A stretch of DNA of 64,000 nt from Flavobacteriaceae bacterium Ga0077528 (GTDB lineage: Bacteria; Bacteroidota; Bacteroidia; Flavobacteriales; Flavobacteriaceae). Below the pieces are notes generated by a model that searched no databases, was not told the origin of the DNA, and saw nothing but the letters and a program-made list of their open reading frames with translations. The number at the start of each line of letters is the position of its first letter. The first letter of the stretch is position 1. The position numbers and the translations under genes were made by a program. This document shows positions 25,785-33,603 of this stretch, one piece after another. The stretch covers positions 209,543-273,542 of the forward strand of contig LNDX01000003.1 of NCBI GenBank assembly GCA_001464475.1, written 5' to 3'.

Positions 25785-27890
25785 CTAATAGAATTCTAAT
25801 CTATTATCGTCAATTTTTGCATCATTTTTCAATGCTGGGAAAACTCTTCCTGAAGCTTGACCTGCATTAGCTTTCAATTTGTTTACATAATCGTCATACT
25901 TAGGCAATTTTGGTGCTTTAGCAACAGATTTTGTTTTGATAACATAAACTCCAGAATTTCCTTCGATTGGAGCAGATACTTTATTTGCTGGAGATCCAAA
26001 AGCAGTTCCAACTACTTTAGCTTCTAATCCAACATTTGCTAAAACAGCATTATCAACAGATGCAGCTGGCGCATTTTGAACAGTAGTTGCATTAGCTTTA
26101 GCAATTGCTTCTAATGAAGAACCTTTCATTTTAGCCATAATTTTTTCAGCTTTCTTTTTGTTTTTGATAATACTTTCAACTAATGGTTTAGCTTCTTCAA
26201 CTGTCATTAGACCTTTTTCGTTGATTTTTTTCAATCTAGCAATGATGTTTCCAACATTAACAACTTCAAATCTTTTTACGTCACCAACATTAGTATCATC
26301 ACTGTAAGCCCATTTTATAACTTGTCTTTGATTACCAGCAGCACCAAAAGCTTCATCCATTGGTTTAGCTTTTATTGATGGATTTACAGTAAGTTTAGCC
26401 GCCTTTGCAACTGTAGCAAAATCTTTACCTGCTGCATCCATTTCAAACTGTGTAGCTTTTGTAAAAGCTTCGTTTGTTGTTTGCTCTGATGCTTCAATTT
26501 TTTGAGCAACAGTAGCTAAACGAATTGCATCTTGCTTATCGGTAACATTAATAATATGGTAACCAAATTCTGTTTCTGCAATACCAATTTTTCCAACTGG
26601 ATTATTAAAAACGAAATCTTTATATCCTTTAGCAAAACCAGTTTCTCTAGAGATGAATCCCATATCACCACCATTTTGTTGAACAGATGGGTCTTCAGAA
26701 TTTGTTAATGCCATCATTTGGAACATTGAAGGATTTGCCAAAACTTGAGCTAACAATGCATCAGCTTTAACTTTAGCTTCTTCTTTAGTTCTTTTTTCTT
26801 TTGGAGCAGCTCTTTCAGCACCAACCCAACTAATTAAGATGTGACTAGATTTAACTTGATCACCAGCTTTTCTACCCATCACTTTAGAAATGCAGTAGTA
26901 GTTTCCGTTGATGTATGGCCCGTAGATTTCACCTGCTGGCAAAGCAAATAATTTATCAGCATGCTCTGCAGGCAAATTTTGTTTTGTTACATATGTAGAA
27001 TCGTATGGTTTATCTGAATTTGCAGCAACGAAATCAGCAACATTTGTAGCGTTTCTAAAACTTGGTAATGTATCGTTTTTACCTGTTTCTTTATTATAAA
27101 CAACGCTACCTGTTAAAAGTCCGTTGATTTTAGCTTTCATTTCTTCTTCATCTTTTGCAGATGGTTTGTCTTCAATTAAAACGTATTCAATTTCACGAGT
27201 TTCCTCAGATTTGAAACGTTTTTCATTTTTCTTCATGTATTCTAAAATGTCAGCATCTGTAACTTTTACATCACTATCTTTAATTGTAGAATATAACACA
27301 GAAACGTAATCAAAATTTACTTTGTTAGCTTCCAATTCATATTTGAATTTTCCGTCAGCATTTGTAACATACATTCCAGCTTTGATCATTGAGCTGTAGA
27401 TTTGGAATTTAGAGTTGATGTCAGCATCTTTTTCTCTATCTTTCATCATCTGAGCTTGTTCTGGATTATTTTTAAAATATTCTTTAAACTTAGCCAAGTC
27501 AAATTTTCCTAATTGATTTAAGAACATTGGATTTTGACCAATATTTGGATCTTTTTTGAAAAATTCAACAATATGATTATCACTAGTACGAATACCAGCT
27601 TTTTCAAATTGCTCATTTATTAAAGCAATTGCAACTTCTTGCTCCCAAACTTGATTAGCTGCTTGCGTTTGTGTTATAGGTTGTCCGTTTTGTCCGTTCT
27701 TTTCAGTATTTGCAACTTTAATTCTAAAGTCTTCAAAAGCAATGTCTTTTCCATTTACGCTTCCTACATCATGAGATTGACTTTTGATTCCATTTGAAAA
27801 CAAATCTTGAATAACAAATGCTAACAAAGCAAGACCAATAACTAATAAAAGTAATCCCGAGCGCTTTCTAATTTTTTGTAAAACTGCCAT
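25785..27890 (-). CDS. PpiD-like peptidyl-prolyl isomerase / periplasmic foldase
   Basis: Membrane-anchored SurA/PpiD-type chaperone that helps exported proteins fold. The protein has 701 residues. A single N-terminal membrane helix (about 13-31, LLLLVIGLALLAFVI) leaves the rest in the periplasm. A SurA-N-like helical domain comes first, then a parvulin (PPIC) domain at about 340-450 (KSSHILI, NGGDMGFISRETG, FGYHIINV). A second, degenerate parvulin-like region may lie towards the C-terminus. It lies 108 bases downstream of the CNNM/CBS gene on the same strand. The family call is strong; equivalence to E. coli PpiD is inferred from layout. Confidence 0.9.
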   Translation of the reverse strand: MAVLQKIRKRSGLLLLVIGLALLAFVIQDLFSNGIKSQSHDVGSVNGKDIAFEDFRIKVANTEKNGQNGQPITQTQAANQVWEQEVAIALINEQFEKAGIRTSDNHIVEFFKKDPNIGQNPMFLNQLGKFDLAKFKEYFKNNPEQAQMMKDREKDADINSKFQIYSSMIKAGMYVTNADGKFKYELEANKVNFDYVSVLYSTIKDSDVKVTDADILEYMKKNEKRFKSEETREIEYVLIEDKPSAKDEEEMKAKINGLLTGSVVYNKETGKNDTLPSFRNATNVADFVAANSDKPYDSTYVTKQNLPAEHADKLFALPAGEIYGPYINGNYYCISKVMGRKAGDQVKSSHILISWVGAERAAPKEKRTKEEAKVKADALLAQVLANPSMFQMMALTNSEDPSVQQNGGDMGFISRETGFAKGYKDFVFNNPVGKIGIAETEFGYHIINVTDKQDAIRLATVAQKIEASEQTTNEAFTKATQFEMDAAGKDFATVAKAAKLTVNPSIKAKPMDEAFGAAGNQRQVIKWAYSDDTNVGDVKRFEVVNVGNIIARLKKINEKGLMTVEEAKPLVESIIKNKKKAEKIMAKMKGSSLEAIAKANATTVQNAPAASVDNAVLANVGLEAKVVGTAFGSPANKVSAPIEGNSGVYVIKTKSVAKAPKLPKYDDYVNKLKANAGQASGRVFPALKNDAKIDDNRLEFY

Positions 27891-27998
27891 TTTTATATAT
27901 GTTAATTTTTTAATTCAGTTTGCGAAAATACAATTATCTATGAAATAATTATAGTTGATATGCTATAATTTACAATAAAATGTGATTTTTTTTTATTC

Positions 27999-29258
27999 TT
28001 AGTCGGAAATAGTCATTTTTACTACTTCAATTTTGGTGTTTGTTGCCTCTTCAATCACAAAATGAAAGTTGTCAATTGTAATTTGATTGCCTTTTTGCGG
28101 AATCTCTTTTGAAGTATTTACTATAAATCCGCCAAGAGTTCCGTAGGAATCATTTTCAGGAATATTGAGTTTATATTCTTGATTAAGATATTCTACATCT
28201 AAACGAGCAGAAAAAAGATAGGAAGTTTCATCTAGTTGTTGTTCTACCAATTCTTCATCGCTATCGTGCTCATCTTCAATCTCTCCAAAAAGCTCTTCAA
28301 TAATATCTTCCACAGTCATTATTCCTGCAGTTCCTCCATATTCATCCAGAATTACTGCAACACTCTTTCTTTTCTTGGTTAGTAAATTTAAACCATCCTT
28401 TATAAAAATAGTTTCAGGCACATACTCAACTGGAATCATTACCGATTTTATACTTCGAGGTTTTTTAAATAATTCAAAAGAATGAACGTAACCTATAATA
28501 TCATCTATTGAATTTTGATAAACTAATATTTTTGAATACCCTGTTTTGATAAACAATTCTCTCAACTCTACCACAGAATCATATATATCTACCGCAACTA
28601 GCTCTGTTCTTGGCGTCATAATATCTCTTGCTTTTACACCTGAAAACTCAAGTGCATTTTGAAATATCTGAATTTCAGAATCAACATCTTCATGGTCTTC
28701 AACAGAACTCATTTGTTCGTTTATATAGTTTCCTAATTCTACTTTACTAAAAAATGACGGCACATAATCGCCTTCTGTATTAAAGAATTTTTTTAAAATA
28801 AAATCAGAAATCCATATGATAAAGGTTGAAATATAATTGAATACTAAATAAAACACATAGGTAGGAAATGCAAAAAATTTCATCAAACTATTAGAATAAA
28901 TCTGAAAAAATACTTTTGGCAAGAATTCTGAAGTCACTAAGATAATTAGCGTTGAAATGATTGTTTGAAGTAGAACATTTGAAAATTCAGACAATTGAAA
29001 TCCGAACGAATTAATCCAATTCATTAACAAATCACCCATAAAAAAACCGTAAACAACAATTGCAATATTGTTACCAACAAGCATTGTCGCAATAAATTTG
29101 GATGGCTTTTCTGTTATTTTAGTTAAAATTTTAGAAAGGAATGTATCTTGTTTTTTTTCAATTTCAAGATAGATTTTGTTGGATGAAATATAAGCTATTT
29201 CCATCCCAGAGAAGAAAGCAGACAGTAATAAACATATTATGATTACTGTTATTTCCAC
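27999..29258 (-). CDS. CNNM/CBS-domain membrane protein (CorC/HlyC family)
   Basis: A 419-residue member of the HlyC/CorC (CNNM, DUF21) family, linked to divalent cation export or homeostasis. The N-terminal ~150 residues form the four-helix DUF21 region, a CBS pair follows (about 200-325, with ARDIMTPRTELV and IILDEYGGTAGI-like AVILDEYGGTAGI), then the C-terminal CorC_HlyC domain (SYGTLGGFIV). The start is GTG at 29258, sharing one base with the TAG stop of the upstream small gene. The gliding protein GldE is a paralogue of this family, but none of the usual gld neighbours is present, so I do not use that name. Confidence 0.88.
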   Translation of the reverse strand: MEITVIIICLLLSAFFSGMEIAYISSNKIYLEIEKKQDTFLSKILTKITEKPSKFIATMLVGNNIAIVVYGFFMGDLLMNWINSFGFQLSEFSNVLLQTIISTLIILVTSEFLPKVFFQIYSNSLMKFFAFPTYVFYLVFNYISTFIIWISDFILKKFFNTEGDYVPSFFSKVELGNYINEQMSSVEDHEDVDSEIQIFQNALEFSGVKARDIMTPRTELVAVDIYDSVVELRELFIKTGYSKILVYQNSIDDIIGYVHSFELFKKPRSIKSVMIPVEYVPETIFIKDGLNLLTKKRKSVAVILDEYGGTAGIMTVEDIIEELFGEIEDEHDSDEELVEQQLDETSYLFSARLDVEYLNQEYKLNIPENDSYGTLGGFIVNTSKEIPQKGNQITIDNFHFVIEEATNTKIEVVKMTISD

Positions 29259-29473
29259 TAAGTATTATTTTGATTACCTTGATTATTCTGATTTTTTCTA
29301 TCTTCAAATTTCTTTGCAAAACGAGTTCTAAAGAAAAAAGTGAAAAAAGCTAATCCAGCAAGAACAACGCTCAACCATGGTTTTTCGGCATCATTCCATT
29401 TAGAAATTGCATCATAAACCATGATGAAACCGATTAGCAAATAAATATATTTTGTTATTTTAAGATAGTTCAT
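29258..29473 (-). CDS. Small two-helix membrane protein, unknown function
   Basis: A 71-residue protein with two predicted membrane helices (about 9-24 and 33-49), a short WNDAEKPW loop between them and a hydrophilic Arg/Asn-rich tail ending in NQGNQNNT. I do not recognise a named family. It starts 2 bases after the lptC stop and its own stop overlaps the start of the CNNM/CBS gene by one base, so it is translated as part of this operon. By context it belongs to envelope functions. Confidence 0.8.
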   Translation of the reverse strand: MNYLKITKYIYLLIGFIMVYDAISKWNDAEKPWLSVVLAGLAFFTFFFRTRFAKKFEDRKNQNNQGNQNNT

Positions 29474-29475
29474 GT

Positions 29476-30030
29476 TTAATTATTGTTTTCAACTTCTCCA
29501 GTTACACTCTGAGAGTTTATTATTTTAAAATCTTTACTAAAATCTACACCTTCACCAAAAGAAACTCCTTTTGGATCTGTAAATTTATATCTTTTTTCGG
29601 TATAAAACCATTCGTTTTTTTGATCAAAATACAATTGTTCTGTTTCAAATAATTGTCCTGTTTCATTTGTGATTTTCACACTTCCTTGCAAATCAATTAA
29701 ATCGGTGTTTTTGAATGTCACAGCGTATTTTGAAGTTACAAAGGTTCGCTTTCCGTTTTCATCATACAAAGTTACATTTACACCTTTTGGAAATTCTGTA
29801 AAAGGAAATTCAACTGCAGCATAATCTAACATCTTATCGCTAATAAGAATAGATTTAATTCTACCAGAATCTGTGTATTTAATATTTATAGAATCAGCCT
29901 CACCACTTGGAGTAAACTCTGCAAAAGTAGATTTTTGAACTTCTTTAAAATTACTTTCGCAAGCAAATAGTATAAAAACCACTATTGTAGTAAATGAAAA
30001 AAGTAGTGATTTTTTAAACATTAATTGCAT
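29476..30030 (-). CDS. lptC: LptC-like LPS export protein, lipoprotein-type anchor
   Basis: Predicted LptC, the periplasmic bridge that receives lipopolysaccharide from the LptB2FG transporter. The protein has 184 residues, typical for LptC. The N-terminus has a hydrophobic segment ending FACESN, so Cys24 may be lipidated rather than the helix staying as an anchor. The rest is beta-rich with the LptC-type segments DSGRIKSIL, FPKGVNVTLYD and ETEQLYFDQKNEWFYT. A second ATG three codons in is an equally good start. It overlaps the preceding gene by one base and sits in a coaX-led envelope operon. Call rests on fold-like pattern and context. Confidence 0.82.
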   Translation of the reverse strand: MQLMFKKSLLFSFTTIVVFILFACESNFKEVQKSTFAEFTPSGEADSINIKYTDSGRIKSILISDKMLDYAAVEFPFTEFPKGVNVTLYDENGKRTFVTSKYAVTFKNTDLIDLQGSVKITNETGQLFETEQLYFDQKNEWFYTEKRYKFTDPKGVSFGEGVDFSKDFKIINSQSVTGEVENNN

Positions 30031-31277
30031 TACAAAATTACTGTTTGATTAATCCAACATCCGATTTTTACAGATTTTGTATTTGCTTTAGTAGTAATTA
30101 TTTTCTGCAAATAAGATTTAGACAATTCTTCTGAAGTACCTTTTAATCTTGGCTCAACTAAAATTGCTTTTAAAACTGTATCGGAAGCCAATTTGTAAAT
30201 AGCATTTTTTTCTAAATCATTTGTGCCACATTCTGAAACAGCATTTGCATATAAATTTCCTAAAAAGATGTAGTATCTTCCATTAGTTGGATTGTTTTCT
30301 ATTGCAGTAAGTACCATTTCTTTTGATTTTTCTTTATCTGTTGTAGAAAGTATTGATGCAATTGTGTAGGCCGTAGTTGCTTTAGTCATTTTATCACTTT
30401 CTAATTTAACTGACTCCGAAAAGAACTCTATAGCTTTATCTTGTTTGGCTGTATTTAAATTGTAGGTTGCAAGATAATAAGCCGATTTAGCAGAAGGTTT
30501 TCTAGTATGTAATTCTGTGGCAATCGATTCAAATATTGGAGCGTTTTTACAAGAAACTGAGAGCATTTTTGCTACAGATTGCAACCAATAAACATCGTTT
30601 GTTTTATTTTGGAAATTGTTTTTAGCATGAGAAACAATGTTTTCACAAACCAAAAAATCTTTCATAAGAGATTCCATAGAAACAAGAACTCTATCATAAA
30701 TTTCTTGGTTAGCAGGAACAGTTTCCTTATTCATTTCTATTAATGAAATTACATCTGTGTATTTGCTTAACAATTTATCGCTAGTAATTGTTGATTTTTC
30801 AGCTTTATACTTTTCTACATACAATTGAAGGTAAACAAAAATTGCTTCTGGATCTTGAAATGTTTTTTTCTGTAACTCAAATGCTTGATCTAATAAGCTA
30901 TAGATTTCGTTATTGGTTCCAACTTTATTTAAGTACAAAGCCATTGCGCTTTTCTCAAAGTTCCCATTACTATTGTTTGGAAATGTTTTGTCGTATAATT
31001 TAAATAGACCTAGAATTTCGCGAACTTCTTTTTCTTTATCTTCTCTTGAAGCAATCTCGATGTTATATTGTTGTAATTGCAATCCTAGTTGAAAAGACTT
31101 TTCGCTTGAAGTAAGACAAGTCATTTTTATGTCGTTCCAAACTTCTTTTGCTTTAACATAATCACTTTCTGATAAATACTTTGCAAGTTTACTTTCTTTA
31201 TCAGCACAATTCGTTTCTTGAGCAGTTCCAAATTGGAAAGCAAAAATCATTAATAGAATAATTAATTTACGTTTCAT
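30030..31277 (-). CDS. Exported helical-repeat (TPR-like) protein, unknown function
   Basis: A 415-residue protein with a signal peptide (residues 1-19, ending GTAQ). The remainder is almost all alpha-helix with TPR-like spacing, clearest in the second half (about 250-370: SAKSAYYLATYNLNTAKQDKAIEFFSESVKLE, abbreviated as a helix pair, then NPTNGRYYIFLGNLYANA). No catalytic motif is visible. It sits between an outer-membrane protein gene (18 bases upstream) and lptC (1-base overlap), so it is probably a periplasmic scaffold for the outer membrane or LPS transport. That role is inference from context. Confidence 0.78.
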   Translation of the reverse strand: MKRKLIILLMIFAFQFGTAQETNCADKESKLAKYLSESDYVKAKEVWNDIKMTCLTSSEKSFQLGLQLQQYNIEIASREDKEKEVREILGLFKLYDKTFPNNSNGNFEKSAMALYLNKVGTNNEIYSLLDQAFELQKKTFQDPEAIFVYLQLYVEKYKAEKSTITSDKLLSKYTDVISLIEMNKETVPANQEIYDRVLVSMESLMKDFLVCENIVSHAKNNFQNKTNDVYWLQSVAKMLSVSCKNAPIFESIATELHTRKPSAKSAYYLATYNLNTAKQDKAIEFFSESVKLESDKMTKATTAYTIASILSTTDKEKSKEMVLTAIENNPTNGRYYIFLGNLYANAVSECGTNDLEKNAIYKLASDTVLKAILVEPRLKGTSEELSKSYLQKIITTKANTKSVKIGCWINQTVIL

Positions 31278-31295
31278 GCTAATTGAGATTTAAAA

Positions 31296-32594
31296 TTAGT
31301 TGTATTTTCTTTTAATAAACCATCTATCGTTAAGAGATAATCCAATGCTAAAGTTCATGTAATGTTCTCTGACTAATCCTCTATTTTGAGTTCCTCTATT
31401 TCCTAGTTCGAAACCTACATTTACATTTGAGAAAGCTCCTCTTAGTGGCAAACCTAATCCAATTGTAACTGCCGCATCTTCTATAGGTTGGTTGTTAATT
31501 ACCAAACCAGTATTTTCAAATCTAAAACCACCACGATACACTACTCTTTCAAAGTAATTTGAAAATGACTTATAATTTGGAATATAATAACCTCCTACAG
31601 TAAATCTTGTAGCATTTTCGTAGGTTACATTATCGATATCATTAAATCTATTCCCAAAATTACTTGTTCCTTGAAAAGTAAGTTCTGAACCAACAATCCA
31701 TTTTTTTGTATCACCAATACCTAATCCGAAAGAAAATTTAGAAGGCATTTTTAATTTCGTATCTGCTACTTGAATCTCTACTTCATCATCAACGGTATCT
31801 AAAACACCATTAGCAGATTGAACAATTGCTATAAATCTTTCATTATTTAAAGTAATTGTTGCTTCTGGCGAATAAGTTAGACTAGAAAAAAGAGAAATAT
31901 TTTTATATAATTTAGTGTTGTAAGAGATCCCTGTATTAAAATTCACTCCACTGGCAGACGACGAATTAGTTTCTCTAGTACTGTATTGCACTTGCTCATA
32001 TATATTTGACGAATTTAAGGTAAACTGTGTCGATAAGCTTCTAGTGTCTATTTTTCCAAAATTGTATTGTACATCTGCACCAATACTCAAGTTTTTAGCT
32101 AATTGATATCCAAAACCAAAGAAAACCTTGTTTAATCCCCCAGAACCTTTATAAAAGTTATCCGTTCTATTATAGTTAACAATGTTATTTTCATTAGAAT
32201 ATTCAGAATTTCTAATATTATATCCAACAGATGAATAAGGAATTAATCCAAAACCAAGACCTAATTTTTTTAAAGGTATACCAACTGCAAGATAATCAAG
32301 AGTGGTACGTTGTGCTTTTTCTTCTTTCTGATTTGTTTTCAATTGATTTGCTGAAAAAGTACCTCCAACAGTAAAAGAAGTATATTTCAAACTAGAATAC
32401 ATTGCAGGATTCTGAAGATTGATGTGAATACTATCTGGAACTATAGCTAAACCTGCCATAGAACGATTTTCTATTGTACCTCTAAATCTAACATCGCCAA
32501 TTCCGTAGAATGAATAGGGAGAAGATGTTCCTTCTTGAGCAAATGAAACTAGCGAAAAAAGTAAACAAACGCTTACTATAATTTTTTTAATCAT
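31296..32594 (-). CDS. Outer-membrane beta-barrel protein, unknown function
   Basis: A 432-residue protein with a signal peptide (residues 1-19, ending SFAQ). The mature start SPYSFYGIGD is characteristic of a group of Bacteroidota outer-membrane proteins, and alternating hydrophobic/polar segments through the protein suggest a FadL/OmpP1-like barrel of 12-14 strands ending in an aromatic-rich strand (FSIGLSLNDRWF). No ligand can be inferred. It overlaps coaX by 8 bases and precedes the helical-repeat and lptC genes. It may take part in outer-membrane assembly or transport. Confidence 0.8.
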   Translation of the reverse strand: MIKKIIVSVCLLFSLVSFAQEGTSSPYSFYGIGDVRFRGTIENRSMAGLAIVPDSIHINLQNPAMYSSLKYTSFTVGGTFSANQLKTNQKEEKAQRTTLDYLAVGIPLKKLGLGFGLIPYSSVGYNIRNSEYSNENNIVNYNRTDNFYKGSGGLNKVFFGFGYQLAKNLSIGADVQYNFGKIDTRSLSTQFTLNSSNIYEQVQYSTRETNSSSASGVNFNTGISYNTKLYKNISLFSSLTYSPEATITLNNERFIAIVQSANGVLDTVDDEVEIQVADTKLKMPSKFSFGLGIGDTKKWIVGSELTFQGTSNFGNRFNDIDNVTYENATRFTVGGYYIPNYKSFSNYFERVVYRGGFRFENTGLVINNQPIEDAAVTIGLGLPLRGAFSNVNVGFELGNRGTQNRGLVREHYMNFSIGLSLNDRWFIKRKYN

Positions 32595-33318
32595 TGTTAT
32601 TATATTGAAAAGTTTGGTTCAAACTTTCTAAAAGAAAATTTGGATTGGCAAATATGGTATTTTTTAATCGTTCAGCCAAAAAAACTGCGTCTCCACCAGT
32701 TAAAATTATGATAAAGTTATCATTTTTATCTAAAACAGAGTTAATAAAACCTTCAATTTCAAAAGAAACACCATTAATAACACCAGAATGAATGGATTGT
32801 GTTGTCGAATTTCCAACAATATCGATAGGTTTTTCTTTTTTTAATAACGGCAATTTAGCAGTGTAATTGTGCAAAGATTCGTATCTCAATCTTATTCCAG
32901 GCGATATAGCTCCGCCTAAATAATTATCATTTGAATCAATAAAATCATAGGTAATACAAGTTCCAGCATCAATAACCAATCTGTTTTTTTTCGGAAATTG
33001 GAGAACGGCGCCTGATGCAAGAATCATTCTGTCGATGCCTAAGGTTGATGGAGAAGCATAAAGATTATTAAAAGGAAACTTACTTTCTTTAGTAATGAAA
33101 TAAACATTTAGTCCTGAATCTAATGTCAAAAAATCACTTTTTTCTAGTTTCCCAACCGATGCTACTACTAAAATACTGATTTCTGAAAAATTTTTTATGA
33201 CTTTTTTCAATGATATTTGCCAATCTTCATAGGCTATTATTTCTTTTTTCAAAAGCGTATTCTGTTCAAAAACAGCCGCTTTGATTTGTGTATTTCCCAC
33301 ATCGATGACTAAAAGCAT
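32587..33318 (-). CDS. coaX: Type III pantothenate kinase
   Basis: Phosphorylates pantothenate, the first step of coenzyme A synthesis. The 243-residue protein belongs to the ASKHA fold: DVGNT at residues 6-10 is the phosphate-binding motif, GIDRM near 94 and VIDAGTCITYD near 117 are the type III signatures, and ILTGGDA near the C-terminus is the adenosine-side motif. It heads the minus-strand envelope operon, with its stop overlapping the outer-membrane protein gene by 8 bases. Its promoter is back to back with that of tRNA-Phe. Confidence 0.95.
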   Translation of the reverse strand: MLLVIDVGNTQIKAAVFEQNTLLKKEIIAYEDWQISLKKVIKNFSEISILVVASVGKLEKSDFLTLDSGLNVYFITKESKFPFNNLYASPSTLGIDRMILASGAVLQFPKKNRLVIDAGTCITYDFIDSNDNYLGGAISPGIRLRYESLHNYTAKLPLLKKEKPIDIVGNSTTQSIHSGVINGVSFEIEGFINSVLDKNDNFIIILTGGDAVFLAERLKNTIFANPNFLLESLNQTFQYNNND

Positions 33319-33337
33319 ATTTTTAAGTTTAGAGTTG

Positions 33338-33345
33338 CAAAGTTA
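33338..33345 (-). promoter_or_regulatory. Candidate -7 element for coaX operon
   Basis: On the minus strand it reads TAACTTTGCA, a full TAnnTTTG match extended by CA, 20 bases before the coaX ATG. The same extended form occurs before the AsmA-like gene. No -33 TTG is obvious. Confidence 0.5.
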
Positions 33346-33371
33346 CAAATAGATTTTTTTTAAAAATTGTT

Positions 33372-33401
33372 TTGGATAAATTAAAAATCGTTCTATATTT
33401 G
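33372..33401 (+). promoter_or_regulatory. Promoter of tRNA-Phe
   Basis: TTG at 33372-33374, 19 bases, then TATATTTG at 33394-33401 (followed by CACC). Both elements match the Flavobacterium consensus at the preferred spacing. It ends 39 bases before the mature tRNA. One of the clearest promoters in the window. Confidence 0.8.
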
Positions 33402-33440
33402 CACCCGCAATCAAGTAGCAGTAATGCTTTAAATTGTAAA

Positions 33441-33513
33441 GGTACCTTAGCTCAGATGGTAGAGCAATGGACTGAAAATCCATGTGTCCCTGGTTCGATC
33501 CCTGGAGGTACCA
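33441..33513 (+). tRNA. tRNA-Phe (anticodon GAA)
   Basis: A 73-base cloverleaf. The acceptor stem GGTACCT/AGGTACC is perfect, the D-arm contains CTCAGATGGTAGAG, the anticodon stem ATGGA/TCCAT closes the loop CTGAAAA with GAA at 33474-33476, and the T-loop is TTCGATC. The T-stem CCTGG/CCTGG has a central U-U mismatch. CCA is not encoded (ACAA follows), so it is added after transcription. A terminator follows at once. Confidence 0.97.
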
Positions 33514-33514
33514 C

Positions 33515-33546
33515 AAAACCCGAATAGCAATATTCGGGTTTTTTGT
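33515..33546 (+). terminator. Terminator of tRNA-Phe
   Basis: AAAACCCGAATA at 33515-33526 and TATTCGGGTTTT at 33531-33542 form a perfect 12-bp stem with a GCAA loop, followed by more T. It starts two bases after the tRNA 3' end. Confidence 0.92.
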
Positions 33547-33565
33547 TTTAAAAAATCTGATAAAT

Positions 33566-33601
33566 AAAAAAAGCATCAATTAATGACTTGATGCTTTTTT
33601 T
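33566..33601. terminator. Intrinsic terminator between tRNA-Phe and AsmA-like gene
   Basis: AAAAAAAGCATCAA and TTGATGCTTTTTTT are perfectly complementary around an 8-base loop, with A and T tracts on the two sides. It lies 2 bases beyond the stop of the AsmA-like gene on the minus strand and can also back up the tRNA terminator. Confidence 0.88.
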
Positions 33602-33603
33602 AT

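Noticed and set aside
27999..29258. Naming the CNNM/CBS protein GldE
   Set aside because: GldE is a paralogue in the same family, but the usual gld neighbours are absent here.
33343..33579. Open reading frame of 78 codons on the minus strand
   Set aside because: It runs across the tRNA-Phe gene, its promoter and its terminator, so it is not a protein gene.
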